Below, piece by piece: positions 24,823-37,011 of a stretch of 64,000 nucleotides of DNA. The number at the start of each line of letters is the position of its first letter. Position 1 is the first letter of the stretch. Source of the stretch: Pratylenchus scribneri (taxonomy: Eukaryota; Nematoda; Chromadorea; Rhabditida; Pratylenchidae); contig JAQSEB010000009.1 of assembly GCA_030063045.1 (NCBI GenBank), positions 62,001 through 126,000 of the forward strand, read 5' to 3'. Below the pieces are notes generated by a model. It had not been told where the DNA came from and did no database searches. It saw nothing but the letters and a program-made list of their open reading frames with translations. Both the position numbers and the translations under genes were made by a program.

Positions 24823-26282
24823 TCAATTATATTTGTGTTCATGTTTTCCTCGAATATATAAGCATCCATTCTCTTTAACATAAATTCCATTTAATTGGCA
24901 TCTTCCACCAGCGGGATTAATCTTTTGGCATTTAAAATTGAATGTTCGTGATCTCTGTTCAATTGTTGAAAAGCCGAATTTGCTACGAAATAATTCAGGA
25001 TTAGCATTTTTGCCAATTTTTGAATGAAAAGGCCAGGTTTTGCCATAAAAATTCACGTAATCATTGCCAACAATCGGTTTAAGATTCTTAATTATAGTTA
25101 AATTAATAAAATCAGAATATCTAAATATTTTATAATTTTTTTTATTCGATCCTCGTTTATTTAAATACCAAAATAGTAATTTCATGTCTATACGAATTTT
25201 AATTTTGTGTATATCTAAATACATATTTATATTTGTTACAATTTCCAAAGCTTTGGATTTTATTTAGGTTTAGGATAAATTAAATTTAAATTTTATATGC
25301 TATAACATTTTTATTGATATTTAAGTGAAAAATTTGGCTACAGTAGAAAGATACACCCACCAAATTAAACCTACCGTTTGTTTTATTTCTTCATGATTAT
25401 GCTCTTCTCTTGTATACAAACATCCATTTGATTTCAAATAAATTCCGGCAAATTTGCATTTCATATTCTTATTGCGCCTTTCACAACGCATATACAATCC
25501 TTTTCTCTTTGTCTCAATAGTAGTAAAACCAAATTTGGTGCGAAATAAGTCCAGAGAAGCATTTTTACCAATGTGTGCATGAAAAGTCCATAATTTGCCA
25601 AAGCGATCCGCATAATCTCTTTCCGATGCTGGGGTCAGATTTTTCTGACATAATAAAAAAATAACAAAGTTTTAAAAAAATATTAAGATGGTAATTTGAG
25701 AATTGTGTGAATTTTTAACTTTATATAACTAGTTTCTCTTGACAACAGTCGGTAATATATTATCAATGTGATAATATATAAAAAACAGTAGAATTTATTT
25801 TTTTATTAGTCATATTTTAGAGCTAATTTTATTCTCATCTGTCTTATTTTGCAGATAATTGTCACTGATAAAATTGAATAGCTTACTTTTTCTTCCTTTT
25901 TCCGAATATTCTTCGTATTTTTCACTCCATGATTGTGTTGATTTCGTGTGTAAATAATTGAACATGATTTCAGAAAAATTGCCTTGAATTGGCATTCTTT
26001 GATTGGGCAATGGAATTGTCGAGTCAATTTTTCCTCCTTTCCAACAATCATTCCACCCATTTTGTTTTGGCACCATTCCTTCAAATGTTTTTCACCCCGA
26101 ATTTTGCTGGCAAATTCCCAGCATTTTCCCGAATTATCCATAAAGTCAGGTTCATCATCATCTTCTTCTTCAACCATATGTGCTTCCGCTTCATCATCTA
26201 AAAATAGTGTAAAATATTCTGATTAAAATTCAGGTTTACCATTATTAACAGAACAAATATTTTTATCAGCATCCAAGTCCAT
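24823..26282 (-). CDS. Zinc-finger cluster gene A (three fingers)
   Basis: Exons in transcript order: 26282-26240, 26197-25887, 25644-25375, 25086-24823 (TGA), 295 aa. Exon 2 holds a short acidic stretch (EEEDDDEPDFMDNSGKCWEF) and finger 1, with FHCPIKECQFKAIF and later NQHNH. Exons 3 and 4 each encode one finger: a C-x(n)-C pair, then NGCLY-x(2-3)-H-x-H. The Cys-Cys-His-x-His layout resembles the WRKY/GCM1/FLYWCH superfamily, suggesting DNA or RNA binding; this is inference from spacing. No signal peptide. The last finger exon (NLKPIVGNDYVNFYGKTWPF) is the type found decayed downstream of genes B and C. Confidence 0.82.
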
Positions 26283-26978
26283 TTTGCTATTAAATTCAAA
26301 AATATAGATATTCGAAATTATGAAAAATAAGGGAAATTTTAAATATAGTTTCCCTTAAAATCTAAAATTTGAATAAAATTTCATTAATTATTTTAATATC
26401 CGAAAAAATAGGAATTTATTTTGCTTTCATCTACTGCAAAAACCAAAAAAGGCAAAAAGTCGATAAAAAGCCAAGCCATATGAAGAGAGAAAAGGACAGA
26501 AAATAGAGAAAGGTCCGCGAGGAATATATCTCTCTCTAAATTTAGGCACAGTGGTCAAATTCCCCCTTTATGTGGCCCAACCAAACAACAGTGCTAAAGG
26601 CAAATTATTCGTTCATATTTATGCCTTCATTTTTTCAATTTCATGAAAATAAAATATTCTAATATTTTTTCCCTCTAGGCAAATTTTTTCAAATCAAAAA
26701 GAAATTACTCCTCCCAAAATTCATTCAAATTTCCCTATAGGAAAAAATAATTCGAATCGAAAATTTGTCGGGGAGCTTTTTTTTAATAATTAAAATATTC
26801 AAAAGTTAAAATATTCTATTGCCTAATGGATTGGTCCTAAAACCAAAAGTTGATAATTAAAATTGGAACATTGTAGATTGTATTCTATTCTTTCAAAAAT
26901 AATTGTATTATAAATAATATTGAGAAAAATTGACAATTAAACACAAAAATTATTGACAAATTATTTATTCTGTTGAAT
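26283..26978. promoter_or_regulatory. Upstream region of zinc-finger gene A with conserved element
   Basis: About 175 bp upstream of the ATG, on the + strand at 26458-26484, lies AAGTCGATAAAAAGCCAAGC followed by CATATGA. The same element precedes genes B (29569-29595) and C (33475-33500). The rest is AT-rich spacer. Confidence 0.55.
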
Positions 26979-27095
26979 TTATCTGCTATACTTGTGTTCA
27001 TGTTTTCGTCGAATATATAAGCATCCATTTGACTCCAAATGAATTTCTTTAAATGGCCATTTTCCACGATTGGTCTTTTGTCCTTGGCAATGCAA
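26979..27095 (-). pseudogene. Truncated zinc-finger exon relic
   Basis: On the minus strand it encodes the second half of a finger exon: CQGQKTNRGKW, then SNGCLYIRRKHEHKYSR and a stop. The N-terminal half is absent. It sits downstream of gene B, where gene A has its functional last exon. Confidence 0.75.
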
Positions 27096-27580
27096 ATACA
27101 ATGTTGATTAGTTATATTTAAATTTAGAATTTGATTATGGAATATAAAATTTACATAAATTGCATTTATGGGATTAAATAAGAAATTGATATATAAAAAA
27201 ATAGATAAGAATATATTGAAATGGCCATCCAAGAAGCAAATGAATGCATTTTTAATTCAATTATTTTTGTGTTCAAACTTTCCTCCAATATACGAATTTG
27301 AATTCTGATTTTAATTACGGAAAGAATTCTGATTGAAATTCGCAAAAAATAATTCTTATTATACTTGAATGTGAGATTTTTTTCTAATTCAAATATTTAT
27401 CCAAAAATCAAAATATTCAATTGGCTAATAAATTTGTTGTCTTAAAATAGAAAATAGAAATTGAAAATTAGAAAAATGTATTGTATTCTTAACAAAAAAA
27501 ATTTTATATAAATAATATAAAGTATAGCTGACAATATAATACAAAATTTGACCTACAAATTAATGTGTTCTTTTAATTTA

Positions 27581-29384
27581 TTAGCTCAATTTATGTTCAT
27601 GTTTTCCTCGAATATACAAACATCCATTTGACTTCAAATAAATTCCTTTAATTTGACATCTTCCTCCATTGATAGTTCGCTTTCTACAACACAGATACAA
27701 ATAAAATTTTTTTTGACGCCGTTGAATTGATGAAAATCCAAATTTGGTGAGCAATTTTTCGGTTGAAACATTTTTGTCAATGTAGGCATGAAAAGGCCAC
27801 TTTTTACCAAGACGATCCACATAATCATCGCCAATATTCGGTTTAGGATTCTTAACAAATGGTATAAAAATTTGTCATGGTTTAGTTAAAAATCAAAATT
27901 AGATTTTAAAGTTTTAAACCAATTTTATTTTTCGGTTCAAAAAAAAGTTAGTATTGATAAAAACCATTAAAAAATTTTCTGCGTATTTAAATTTCAGAGT
28001 CGGATATGAATTTTAGAATAACTCCCGAGCTGGAGTCGGAATTAAAAATTGGAAAGCCCGGCATTCGCGGAGTTCGGAGATTCGAATTGTGAAAAGCAAC
28101 AGCTCTATTTAGGGTTTTATGATAATCAATTTAATTTTTATATCCTTTTCTTACTTTTTTTTCGACAGTTTCATTTTCGGAATTTAGTAATTTTTTGGCA
28201 TTTTAAATATTTTCCCTACTTGATTTGACACAAAATTCCAGTTTCTATTCGCTGAATATTAATTTACTCACCCTTTCTATATGCACATGTTCATGTTTCC
28301 CTCTCGTATATAAACATTCATTTGATTTCAAATAAATGCCAACAAATTTGCAAAATATATTGGGCCCTTTCTTTAGACAATTTAAAAGCAATCCTGATTT
28401 TATTTTACGAATGCCACTAAAGCCAAATTTGCTGCGTAACATTTCGCATTGAATGTTTTTGCCAATTTTCATATGAAATTTCCACATTTTACCATAATTG
28501 TCCACATAATCATCGCCAATATTTTGTGGTGTTTTCTATAATTTTTTGCTTATTTCAAACTTTCAACCAATTAATTACTGTTCTTTTCGAATGTTCATGT
28601 TCTCCTCTCGTATATAAACATCCATTTGATTTCAAATAAATTCCAACAAATGGGCATCGTCCACCAGCAGGATTAATCTTACGACAATTTAAATTCAAAG
28701 TTTTCTGCAGTTTTTGCATTCTGTTAAAGCCATATTTGGAGCGAAATTCTTCTGATGAAATATTTTTGCCAATTTCTTCTTTAAATTTCCAAATTTTGCC
28801 AAACTTGTCCATATAATCATCGCCAATATTTTGTGATGTTTTCTATAAATATTTTTAGATTATTTCAATCCACGAAAAAATAATTTCATTTTTTTCTATT
28901 AAAGTTTTTTTTTAATATTAGCATTCATTTTGGTCATTTTTATAAATAAAGGAGAAACTTAATTGGACTTAATAAAATTGAATGGCTTACTTTTTCTTCC
29001 TTCTTCCGAATATTTTTCGAGTTTTTCATTTGATGATTATGTTGATTCCGCGTATAAATATTTGAACATGCCTTCAGAAAAATTGCCTTGAATTGGCATT
29101 CTTTGATTTGGCAATGGAATTGTCGAGTCAATTTTTCCTCCTTTCCAACAATCATTCCACCCATTTTTTTTTGGCACCATTCATTCAAATGTTTTTCATC
29201 CCGAATTTTGCATCCATATTCCCAGCATTTTCCCGAATTATCCATAAAGTCGGGTTCATCATCATCTTCATCATTCATTTGTGCTTCTTCATCATCTAAT
29301 AAAATTAAATTTTAATTAAAATTAATATTCAATTTTACCATTAATATTAATACGATTATTTTTGTAGCCAGTGTTCAAATTCAT
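27581..29384 (-). CDS. Zinc-finger cluster gene B (four fingers)
   Basis: Exons in transcript order: 29384-29339, 29295-28991, 28842-28579, 28535-28272, 27850-27581 (TAA), 382 aa. Layout as gene A: a short first exon (MNLNTGYKNNRINING), an acidic plus finger-1 exon (EDDDEPDFMDNSGKCWEY, FHCQIKECQF, NQHNH), then three single-finger exons of 264, 264 and 270 nt. Every finger exon starts and ends in phase 0. Two fingers open with a KTPQNIGDDY-like box, and the last with NPKPNIGDDY. Likely a nuclear nucleic-acid-binding protein; target unknown. Intron 4 is longer and contains unrelated AT-rich sequence plus a short GGAGTTCGGAG-type tract. Confidence 0.82.
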
Positions 29385-30292
29385 TTGCTCCAAATTAATC
29401 CTTCTCGAAAGAGATGTTCAAATTTAATTAAAAATATTTTAAATTTAAAAATTTGGAAAAGTTCCTTGAAATCTAAAATTTGAATAAAAATACACATTTT
29501 TATGTTCGAAAACAAATTATTTTCATTTCTTCTAATATCATTAATAGTAAATCTGCCTAAATAAGCAAAAAGTCGATAAAAAACCAAGCCAAATGAGAAG
29601 TAAAAAGAACAAAAAATTGAGCAAAATTTTCAAGGAAATATGTCTTATCTATTCTATAAATTTTGGGATTGATTTTACGGGAGATTCGGTCGGCCATAAT
29701 CAATAAACTATTCACCAATCAACCAAACCATTAAGAAAAGATAATAAACGAAATATTGCTATAAGCAAATTTTCCAAATAAAAAATTTACATTATGCATT
29801 GTAAGTAATTTACTCATGGGCAAAATATATAAAAAATTCATAAGAATTGGAATAAATAAAAAAATGAAAATAAATTTATGCAAAAATAAATTTAAAAAAA
29901 AAAGAATAAAAAATCAATTTTTACCACTCACTTCAAATATAAACAATTCTGATTGTTTACTTCTTATTAATAATAAAATTGATTTTACTGTGATTTTTAG
30001 AGATGTATATTTTCGGAAATTCGGACAAACTTTTCAGAAATCAAATTTGAAATTTTACATACTGATCTCGGCCTTTCTCTTACATGAGAATGAAATCCAA
30101 AAATTGTTTTTACTTTGTTTACTATTTTTAATGAATTCATTTACATTTTGATCATTTCAAAAATTACAAAAACAAATTTGTTCTATGCAAATATTAAGAA
30201 AAGTTGAAAATATTAAAGTTGAAATTCAACAATAAGAATAGAAGCAAAGACATTTGCAGTACTCATTCTCACTTCTCATCTACAAATTTAAT

Positions 30293-30554
30293 TCAATTAT
30301 ATTTGTGTTTGTGTTCTCCTCGAATATATAAGCATCCATCTCTTTAACATAAATTCCATTTAATGGGCATCTTCCACCATTGGGATTAGTCTTTTGGCAA
30401 TATAAATTCAATGTGCATTGATTCTGGTGAATTGATGAAAAGCCGAATTTGCTGCGAAATAATTTAGGATCAGCGATTTTGCCAATTTTCGAATGAAAAG
30501 TCCAGATTTTGTCCAGACATTCACATAAACATCGCCAACAATTGGTTTAAGGTT
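30293..30554 (-). pseudogene. Decayed terminal zinc-finger exon downstream of gene C
   Basis: It closely matches gene A exon 4 (NLKPIVGD start, TGGTGGAAGATGCCC, AACACAAACACAAATATAAT end) but is 262 nt instead of 264. Single-base losses after the start box and before the CLYIRG motif break the frame. Confidence 0.8.
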
Positions 30555-30786
30555 CTTAACACCGAAATTTTTCACAAAATTATCTCGATTTTCTTCTGGG
30601 AATGGAATCCGAAAATTGTTATTGTTTTATTTAATATTTTTTAATGAATTTATCCGCAAAATTAATCATTGTATTCAAAAATAAAAATATAAAATAAAAA
30701 ATTGAAATAAATTTGATGTGAAAATGAACAATAAAAGCAAAGATATTGGGCATGGTCAAAATTTAATATATTGTATTTTTTTTAAT

Positions 30787-33309
30787 TCAATCATATTTGT
30801 GTGTATGTTTTCCTCTGATATATAAATATCCATTTGAATACAAATAAATTCCGGAAAATGTGCATTTTCCACCATCGCGATTAATTTTTCCGCAATGTAA
30901 ATTTATGGTTTTCTGACCTTTACGAATGTTGCTAAAGCCAAATTTGCTGTACCATATCTCTTTTGGAATGTGTTTGCCAATTTGCAAATGAAAGGGCCAC
31001 GATTTGCCCTGAGAATCCACATAATCATCGCCAATATTCGGATTAGGATTCTTAATAGAAAAAGAAAAATAAGCGGATGAATGCTTTCAACTCATAAATT
31101 TTATAATCACAAGAAAGAAAGTAATTTTTTTAATTATTTTTAAATGTTTAATTATTATTTAATTTTTTTTTTGCAAATTTATATAAAAGTTAAAAAAATA
31201 GTTTCAATCAGCAATCATAAAGAAAGTTCTCTAGTATAAAATAAATCCAATTTAAAACTATAGCTATATTTATTCAAAAAAAAACTAAACAAAAAATGAT
31301 TTGAAAATTAATTTCTTATCTTATTTTTGAAAAACGAATTCTGACTAAACTAATTGATAGTGCCAAAATAGAATAAATTATTATATCCACCTTTTCAATT
31401 TGTTCATGATTGTGCTTTCCTTTCGTATATAAACATCCATTTGAATACAAATAAACTCCGGCAAATTTGCAATTCTTATTGCGCCTTTGTATTTCACAAC
31501 GCAAATATAATCCTTTTTCTTTTGTCTGAATTCTAGTAAAACCAAATTTTGTGAGAAATATTTCTTGTTGAATATTTTTGCCAATTTTCTTGTTAAATTT
31601 CCAGATTTTGCCAAAATGATCGATATAATCATCGCCAACATTCGGTTTAGGATTCTTAATAAATTGTAGTTTAGATCAATGGTTAATTTAAATCTTTAAA
31701 TTTTTTAATACCAATAAAATTAATGCTTATCAATTTTAATATTTTTATTGAATTTTTAGAAGCTTGATTATTATTCTTATCTCATTTTTATATTAACGGT
31801 TCCCATCAACAAAAATTTGCTATACTCACCTTTTCCATATGCGCATGATTGTGCTTCCCTCGTGTATACAAACATCCATTTGATTTCAAATAAACTCCGC
31901 CAAATTTGCATTTCCCATTGGGCCTTTTCTTTACACAATGTAAATTCAATCCTTTGACATTTGTCTGAATTTGGCCAAAGCCAAATATGTTGCTTAGTTG
32001 TTTGTGTGAAATATTTTTGCCAATTTCCTTCTTAAATTTCCAAATTTTGCCAAAAATATCCACATAATTATCTCCAATATTTTGAGGCGTTTTCTATATA
32101 TTAATTTATTTTTATTTTATTCAACTTTTAATTCTTAAATACCCCTCTTTTCGTGTGTTCATGTTGTGCCCGGGTGTACAAACATCCATTTGATTTCAAA
32201 TAAATTCCGGCAAATTGGCATTCTCCACCATCGGGATTAATTTTTCGACAATGTAAATTCAAAGTTTTCTGGTTTTTTGTAATGTGGGTAAAACCAAATT
32301 TTTTGAGCAATTTGTCTTGTGAAATATTTTTGCCAATATGGGCATGAAAAGACCATAATTTGCCCCAATGATCAACATAATCCTGCTCATGTGTCTGTTT
32401 TGGCGTATAAAAATAGAGAAATAAATAGAATTATAAAATACTATAATAATTTTGTAAAAATTTATTAAAAAACTAGAATAAAAAAATAAGTGAAATAATT
32501 ATCTTACCCCTCCCCTATAAAAAAAATACAAAATAAAATTTAAAAATATTAAGGGTATAGTGGAATGATGATGAATAAAATATTCCTATCTTGACAAGAT
32601 ATTAGGCCATCCTGGCAGGAAACGACGATATCCTATCAATATTAGTAAACGAACAGAAAGAAAATTAGAGAAATAAATACAGATGAAAAATAATTTCAAA
32701 TTTTGTAAATTTTTATATTCTAGGATGAAATTTTATAGTTCTCAATCATTATAAAATAATAATTAATAATGTCTTACTTTTCCTTCCTCTTTGAGTCGCA
32801 TATTTCCTGCATTTCCCACTCCGTGATTATGTTTATTTCGTGTGTAAATAATTGAACATGATTTCAAAAAAATTGCCTTGAATTGGCATTCTTTGTTCGG
32901 GCAATGGAATTGTCGAGTCAATTTTTCCTCCTTTCCAACAATCATTCCACCCATTTTGTTTTGGCACCATTCCTTCAAATGTTTTTCATCCCCAATTTTG
33001 CATCCAAATTCCCAGCATTTTCCCGAATTATCCATGAAATCGGGTTCATCTTCCTCCTCTTCTTCATCGTCCATTTGTTCTTCCTCTTCATTATCTTCAT
33101 CCTCTTCGTCATCAGTCACATCATCAAAATTTTCTTCATCCTCCTCAAAATTAGCATTCATTTCTTCTTCTTCTTCATCCTCATCCTCTTCATATTCTTC
33201 TTCATCCTCTTCTTCTTCTTTATCTAAAAATGTTTTTAAAATTTTATAATATTTAATTTTTACCATTATTATCAATATGAATATTTTTGCGGCGAGAAAT
33301 TAAATTCAT
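30787..33309 (-). CDS. Zinc-finger cluster gene C (five fingers, long acidic N-terminus)
   Basis: Exons in transcript order: 33309-33264, 33223-32778, 32394-32143, 32093-31830, 31654-31391, 31050-30787 (TGA), 511 aa. Exon 1 is MNLISRRKNIHIDNN. Exon 2 is dominated by about 80 Glu/Asp-rich residues before DEPDFMDNSGKCWEF and finger 1 (FHCPNKECQF, NKHNH). Four single-finger exons of 252-264 nt follow, all phase 0. Of the three genes it has the most fingers and the longest acidic tract. The last finger reads NGYLY in place of NGCLY. The acidic tract may be an activation or chromatin-contact region (inference). The opposite strand of this tract is open only because GAA/GAT repeats read as serine. 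Confidence 0.82.
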
Positions 33310-34506
33310 TTTGTTCCAAATAAATCTTTTCAACAAATATAATTTTGTAGTGTAAATATTAAAATTTTAAGTTGGAAGGTTCGTTTCAAATCTAAAGAAG
33401 TAAAAAAAAATTAATTTTAATTTTAGTTTAATTTAATCGCTAAAATAGTATTTGCAGAAAATTCAACAAAATAAGTCGATAAAAAGCGAAGCCAAATGAA
33501 TGGAGGATGGTGAAAAGGGCAGAAAAATGGAAGAGAAGTGCGCAAGAAAATATGTCTTCTCTATAAATTTTTGGTCATTGATTAAATCTTTGTCGAAGGT
33601 TACCAAACATCAATGCGCAATTTCTCATCAACGCTCACTAAATCAGAAGAAAAAGTTACATTCTCGATCTTAAATCTCAATCTCAATCCATTCTAATTTC
33701 TCCATGTATAGAGCTGGATGCTGGATATCTGCTTGAGGCAATTTTTCTCAATCGTTTCCAACTCATTAAAGATATTAAATATGAACATATTTGATTATAG
33801 AGATATTGGGTATATGGATTTTTGTGTGAATTTTATTATTTATTAATCTTTTATTAATAATGAATTTTCATAAAAAATTAAAACATCCAGAGGTCATTTT
33901 TGTATTGACAAATGGAATCCCCGATAGAAATAATAATAATGAAAAATGAAAAATAAGATTCATATACCTATATAAAAATCGAATTGGAATCATTGTCCAA
34001 TACCCTTCTCAACAAATAAAAGCAAATTTGATTGTTTCATTGCTATTTAAAAATAAAAAAAATAATAAATTTACTCAGAAAAATTGAATTTTTAAGGAGC
34101 GTATTGCATTTTTGAACATTCTAACATTCTACTCATCTCATCAGTCGCAGCTCATAATCAAATTCGAAATTTCTATGATTTCCACTGTGCTCTAATAAAA
34201 TTAAAATCAAAATTTGTTTCAGGTATTTAATATTTTACATGAATTAATCCATATTTTAATCATTGTATTCAAATTTCAAAAAACAAATGTATTCATCAGA
34301 AATATAGTAAAATCAACATTTATAATTTTTATTAATTTTCGATGTATCTTTAGCTTGAATTTAATGTGATGGGAATTGATTTGAAAAATAATTATTCTTT
34401 TGAATATAAATTTAATGCCTTCCGTTAGAATAATTGATTAAAAAGAATTGAAAGAAAAAAAAAATAATTGGAAAATGTTTTGTCAACATTATTCTTCGTC
34501 TTTCTA
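33310..34506. promoter_or_regulatory. Upstream region of zinc-finger gene C and AT-rich spacer
   Basis: The conserved AAGTCGATAAAAAGCGAAGC element is at 33475-33500, about 165 bp before the ATG of gene C. It is followed by AAAATATGTCTTCTCTATAA, which is also present upstream of gene B. Beyond about 33600 nothing was recognised. Confidence 0.5.
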
Positions 34507-36589
34507 TTATTTTTTCCCTACAAATCCCTTCATAATTTGTTCCAATAATTCGCCATAATTTCCTTTCATCAAAATTTCCCATCCTTTGGTTTTCATCACC
34601 TTTAAAATGAAGTAATTATTTTTTTTTGAATTATTTAACCTCTTCTGCATGTGTTTGGATGTATTTGATGGCGTGAGACTTGAGGTTTTTGGCAGAATGT
34701 TGGTTGGCCAAAGCAAGTAATTCACAAACATTCTCATTCCCAATAGATGTGGCCAATTCCCGTTCGCAGAGCATCTGAATAAAAAATTTTATAAATTAAA
34801 AATATAAATTCGAATTGCCTTCAATCGGTTAAGTTCATATACGTCTGAGGCCTTAAACAATTCCTTCGCCATTTCTCCAAGTTTTGGTACTTTACCGGTA
34901 TACCTGAAAATTAAAAATAGGAAATATTTAAAATAGTGAAAAAGGACTGAAAATTGAAAATATGCGAAAAGATTTATTAAGGTTAAGCGGTTTGACCTAG
35001 CTTCCGAGACATATACGATAGATCTCTTCGAGACGCCTCGTAGATAATAATTAGACCTATTACTATTAATTCAATTTAAATTAAACCTAAAATCGTAATA
35101 TGGTTTAAAAGTTTTCATATCCTTTAATTTTGATTAAACGATGAAAAATATATATGAATCGCCGTATTTTGATTAAATTTATCATTTGAGAATATGATTT
35201 GGACATCTAGGACAATTCAATGAACCGCTATAATCTTTTCCGACATTTTGAATATTTTTTCGCTTTTTTGCCAAATTAAATAAAACCGAGTTAAAAATTA
35301 TTAAATAAAAAAATAATAAACCCCCACATGAATTTCAGCATTTGTTCAAGCATCGGAGATTTGATGTCCTTAATATTGACAATTCCCTCTTTGGCTTCGA
35401 TCATATCATTTTCGAACATTGCTCGAAAAACTGGTGATTGGCAAGCCAAAATGCCCTTGTGCGCCTTAAAATTAATGGATTTAAATTTTTATACTCAATA
35501 TTAATTTCTTTTCACATTGAATTTTTCCCCATCCGCGGCTATGATGGTGCAATCAGTGAATAAACGTTGCTCAAATAAATGACCTATGGCCTCCATTTCC
35601 TTGCATTCATCAGGAATTTCAAAAGCATCGATTATGCCTGATTCCATTTTTATCTGTATTACATATTTTTTGATAATGTCAAAAAAATTGGTATTAAAGA
35701 ATTAAATTTACTTGAATGTTCCAGATCCCAAACACGATTCTGAGACATCGGAAAACTTTTCGATCTAGAATTTGTTAAAGTCAAAATTCAATATTCACCA
35801 ATATTTATCCAGTTGGCATCGTTTTTGGGTAAAAAAATTGTCCCCTCTACAAGGGTAATCTTCATGCAAAAATTATTTATAATTCGATCGAAAAAGGAGC
35901 TAGGAAAATTTGGCTAAACCGACCAGAGACAAACCACTAATGAAATTAGAGGTTTTTTCCTCTTATATAATCCTATGTCCTTTAAATGATTGAAAGGTAT
36001 CCTTTACTTTTTCAATTTACCCTCAAAATGGATAATGGAAAAGCGTTAAACCAGGGGTGTGCACGGGCCGGCCCGATCCGGGCCTAATCCCGGCCTGAAT
36101 CGGAGCGGGCCGGGCTTAGGCCGGAAGCCCGGTATGAAATATACCCCCATAAAATTAGACTTTTTCAATAAAAATTTTGTACTTTTTTTTGAAATTTTAA
36201 ATTAAAATTTAATTTTTTCTCATTGCACAACTTCTTTTCAATTTTTCTTTTTAAAATTGCTTCGAAGGTTTATCAATTTTTACAAAAAAAATTTTATTAC
36301 CCGGGCTTTCGGGTTTGGGCCCAGGCCCGACTTGGGCCGGGCCGAGCCAAAGTAAAAAATCGTCGGGCCGGGCCGGGCCGAGTGAGGGTGGGGCCAGGCC
36401 CGGATTTCTTGGGCCTGTGCACACCCCAGCTGGGTGCTAACTGCTAAAGCCAACTCACCATCCAAATGAACGATGCTCTTGAGGGGAATAAATGATTATT
36501 TATTATTTTATATTATAATTATAAATTTCTTACTTGGAAGTGCTCATCTTGGTTCGGCAAATGTTGAAATTTTCATTTTCATTTGTCAT
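34507..36589 (-). CDS. MATH-BTB (BATH) protein, MATH part broken
   Basis: Adaptor class that recruits substrates to CUL3 ubiquitin ligases. BTB exons in transcript order: 35653-35516, 35464-35328, 34903-34819, 34774-34640, 34599-34507 (TAA). Seen: LFEQRLFTDCTIIAADGEKF, then AHKGILACQSPVFRAMFE, EQMLKFMYTGKV, RLKAMLCERELA. Together these give a complete BTB/POZ plus C-terminal helices like SPOP. Upstream exons 36589-36534, 36477-36459, 35764-35712 give a MATH beginning (ASFIWMIEKFSDVSESCLGS), but they end in phase 2 and cannot join the BTB exon in frame. Most of MATH is also missing. A BTB-only product could start at ATG 35647. The 34819 join uses a GC donor. Possibly a decaying paralogue. Confidence 0.75.
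34985..35235. repeat. Decayed foldback element in BTB intron
   Basis: Contains ATACGATAGATCTCTTCGAGACGC, a variant of the recurring core. Weak inverted copies of TTAAGCGGTTTGACC-like sequence lie near 35215. Arms are much eroded. Confidence 0.45.
36053..36428. repeat. GC-rich foldback element
   Basis: Terminal arms AGGGGTGTGCACGGGCC and GGCCTGTGCACACCCC are inverted. Sub-terminal arms are made of GGGCCGGGCCGGGC and CCGGCCCGATCCGGGCC words, with an AT-rich centre. It is strikingly GC-rich against its surroundings and lies in an intron or upstream part of the BATH gene. Confidence 0.85.
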
Positions 36590-37011
36590 TTTTCTCAAAA
36601 ATTAAAAGATTCTCTATATTAAAATAAAAAATTAATTTATAATAATAATAATAAATTCACAAACTAAAAAATCAATTAGAAAATAAATTTATTCTCTATA
36701 TAATAAGCAATATAAAATGAAAAATGAATCCATTCTCTTTAATCAGTGCTGCTGGTGTGTGGATTCGGGGTCGGGGCTATTTATTGATCGATGCGAATAT
36801 TGGAGAAATTGGAAAGAAGGAAAAAAATTGACCCATTTTCGCTGCCATCGCTTTGTCCTAGGGCTAGGGATGTTTTATTCCAAGAAGGAGAATTTAGGGC
36901 TGTTTGTCTATAAAGGTTTTAGGATTTTTGTTACATTTTTTTAAGTGGACCCTTCATTATTCAAAAATAGGCGCACAAATTCCATAAGTATCCAATTTCC
37001 CCAATACCTAC

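Noticed and set aside
32878..33249. Plus-strand serine-rich reading frames
   Set aside because: They are the reverse of the acidic GAA/GAT repeats in zinc-finger gene C, where the frame, splice sites and fingers support the minus strand.
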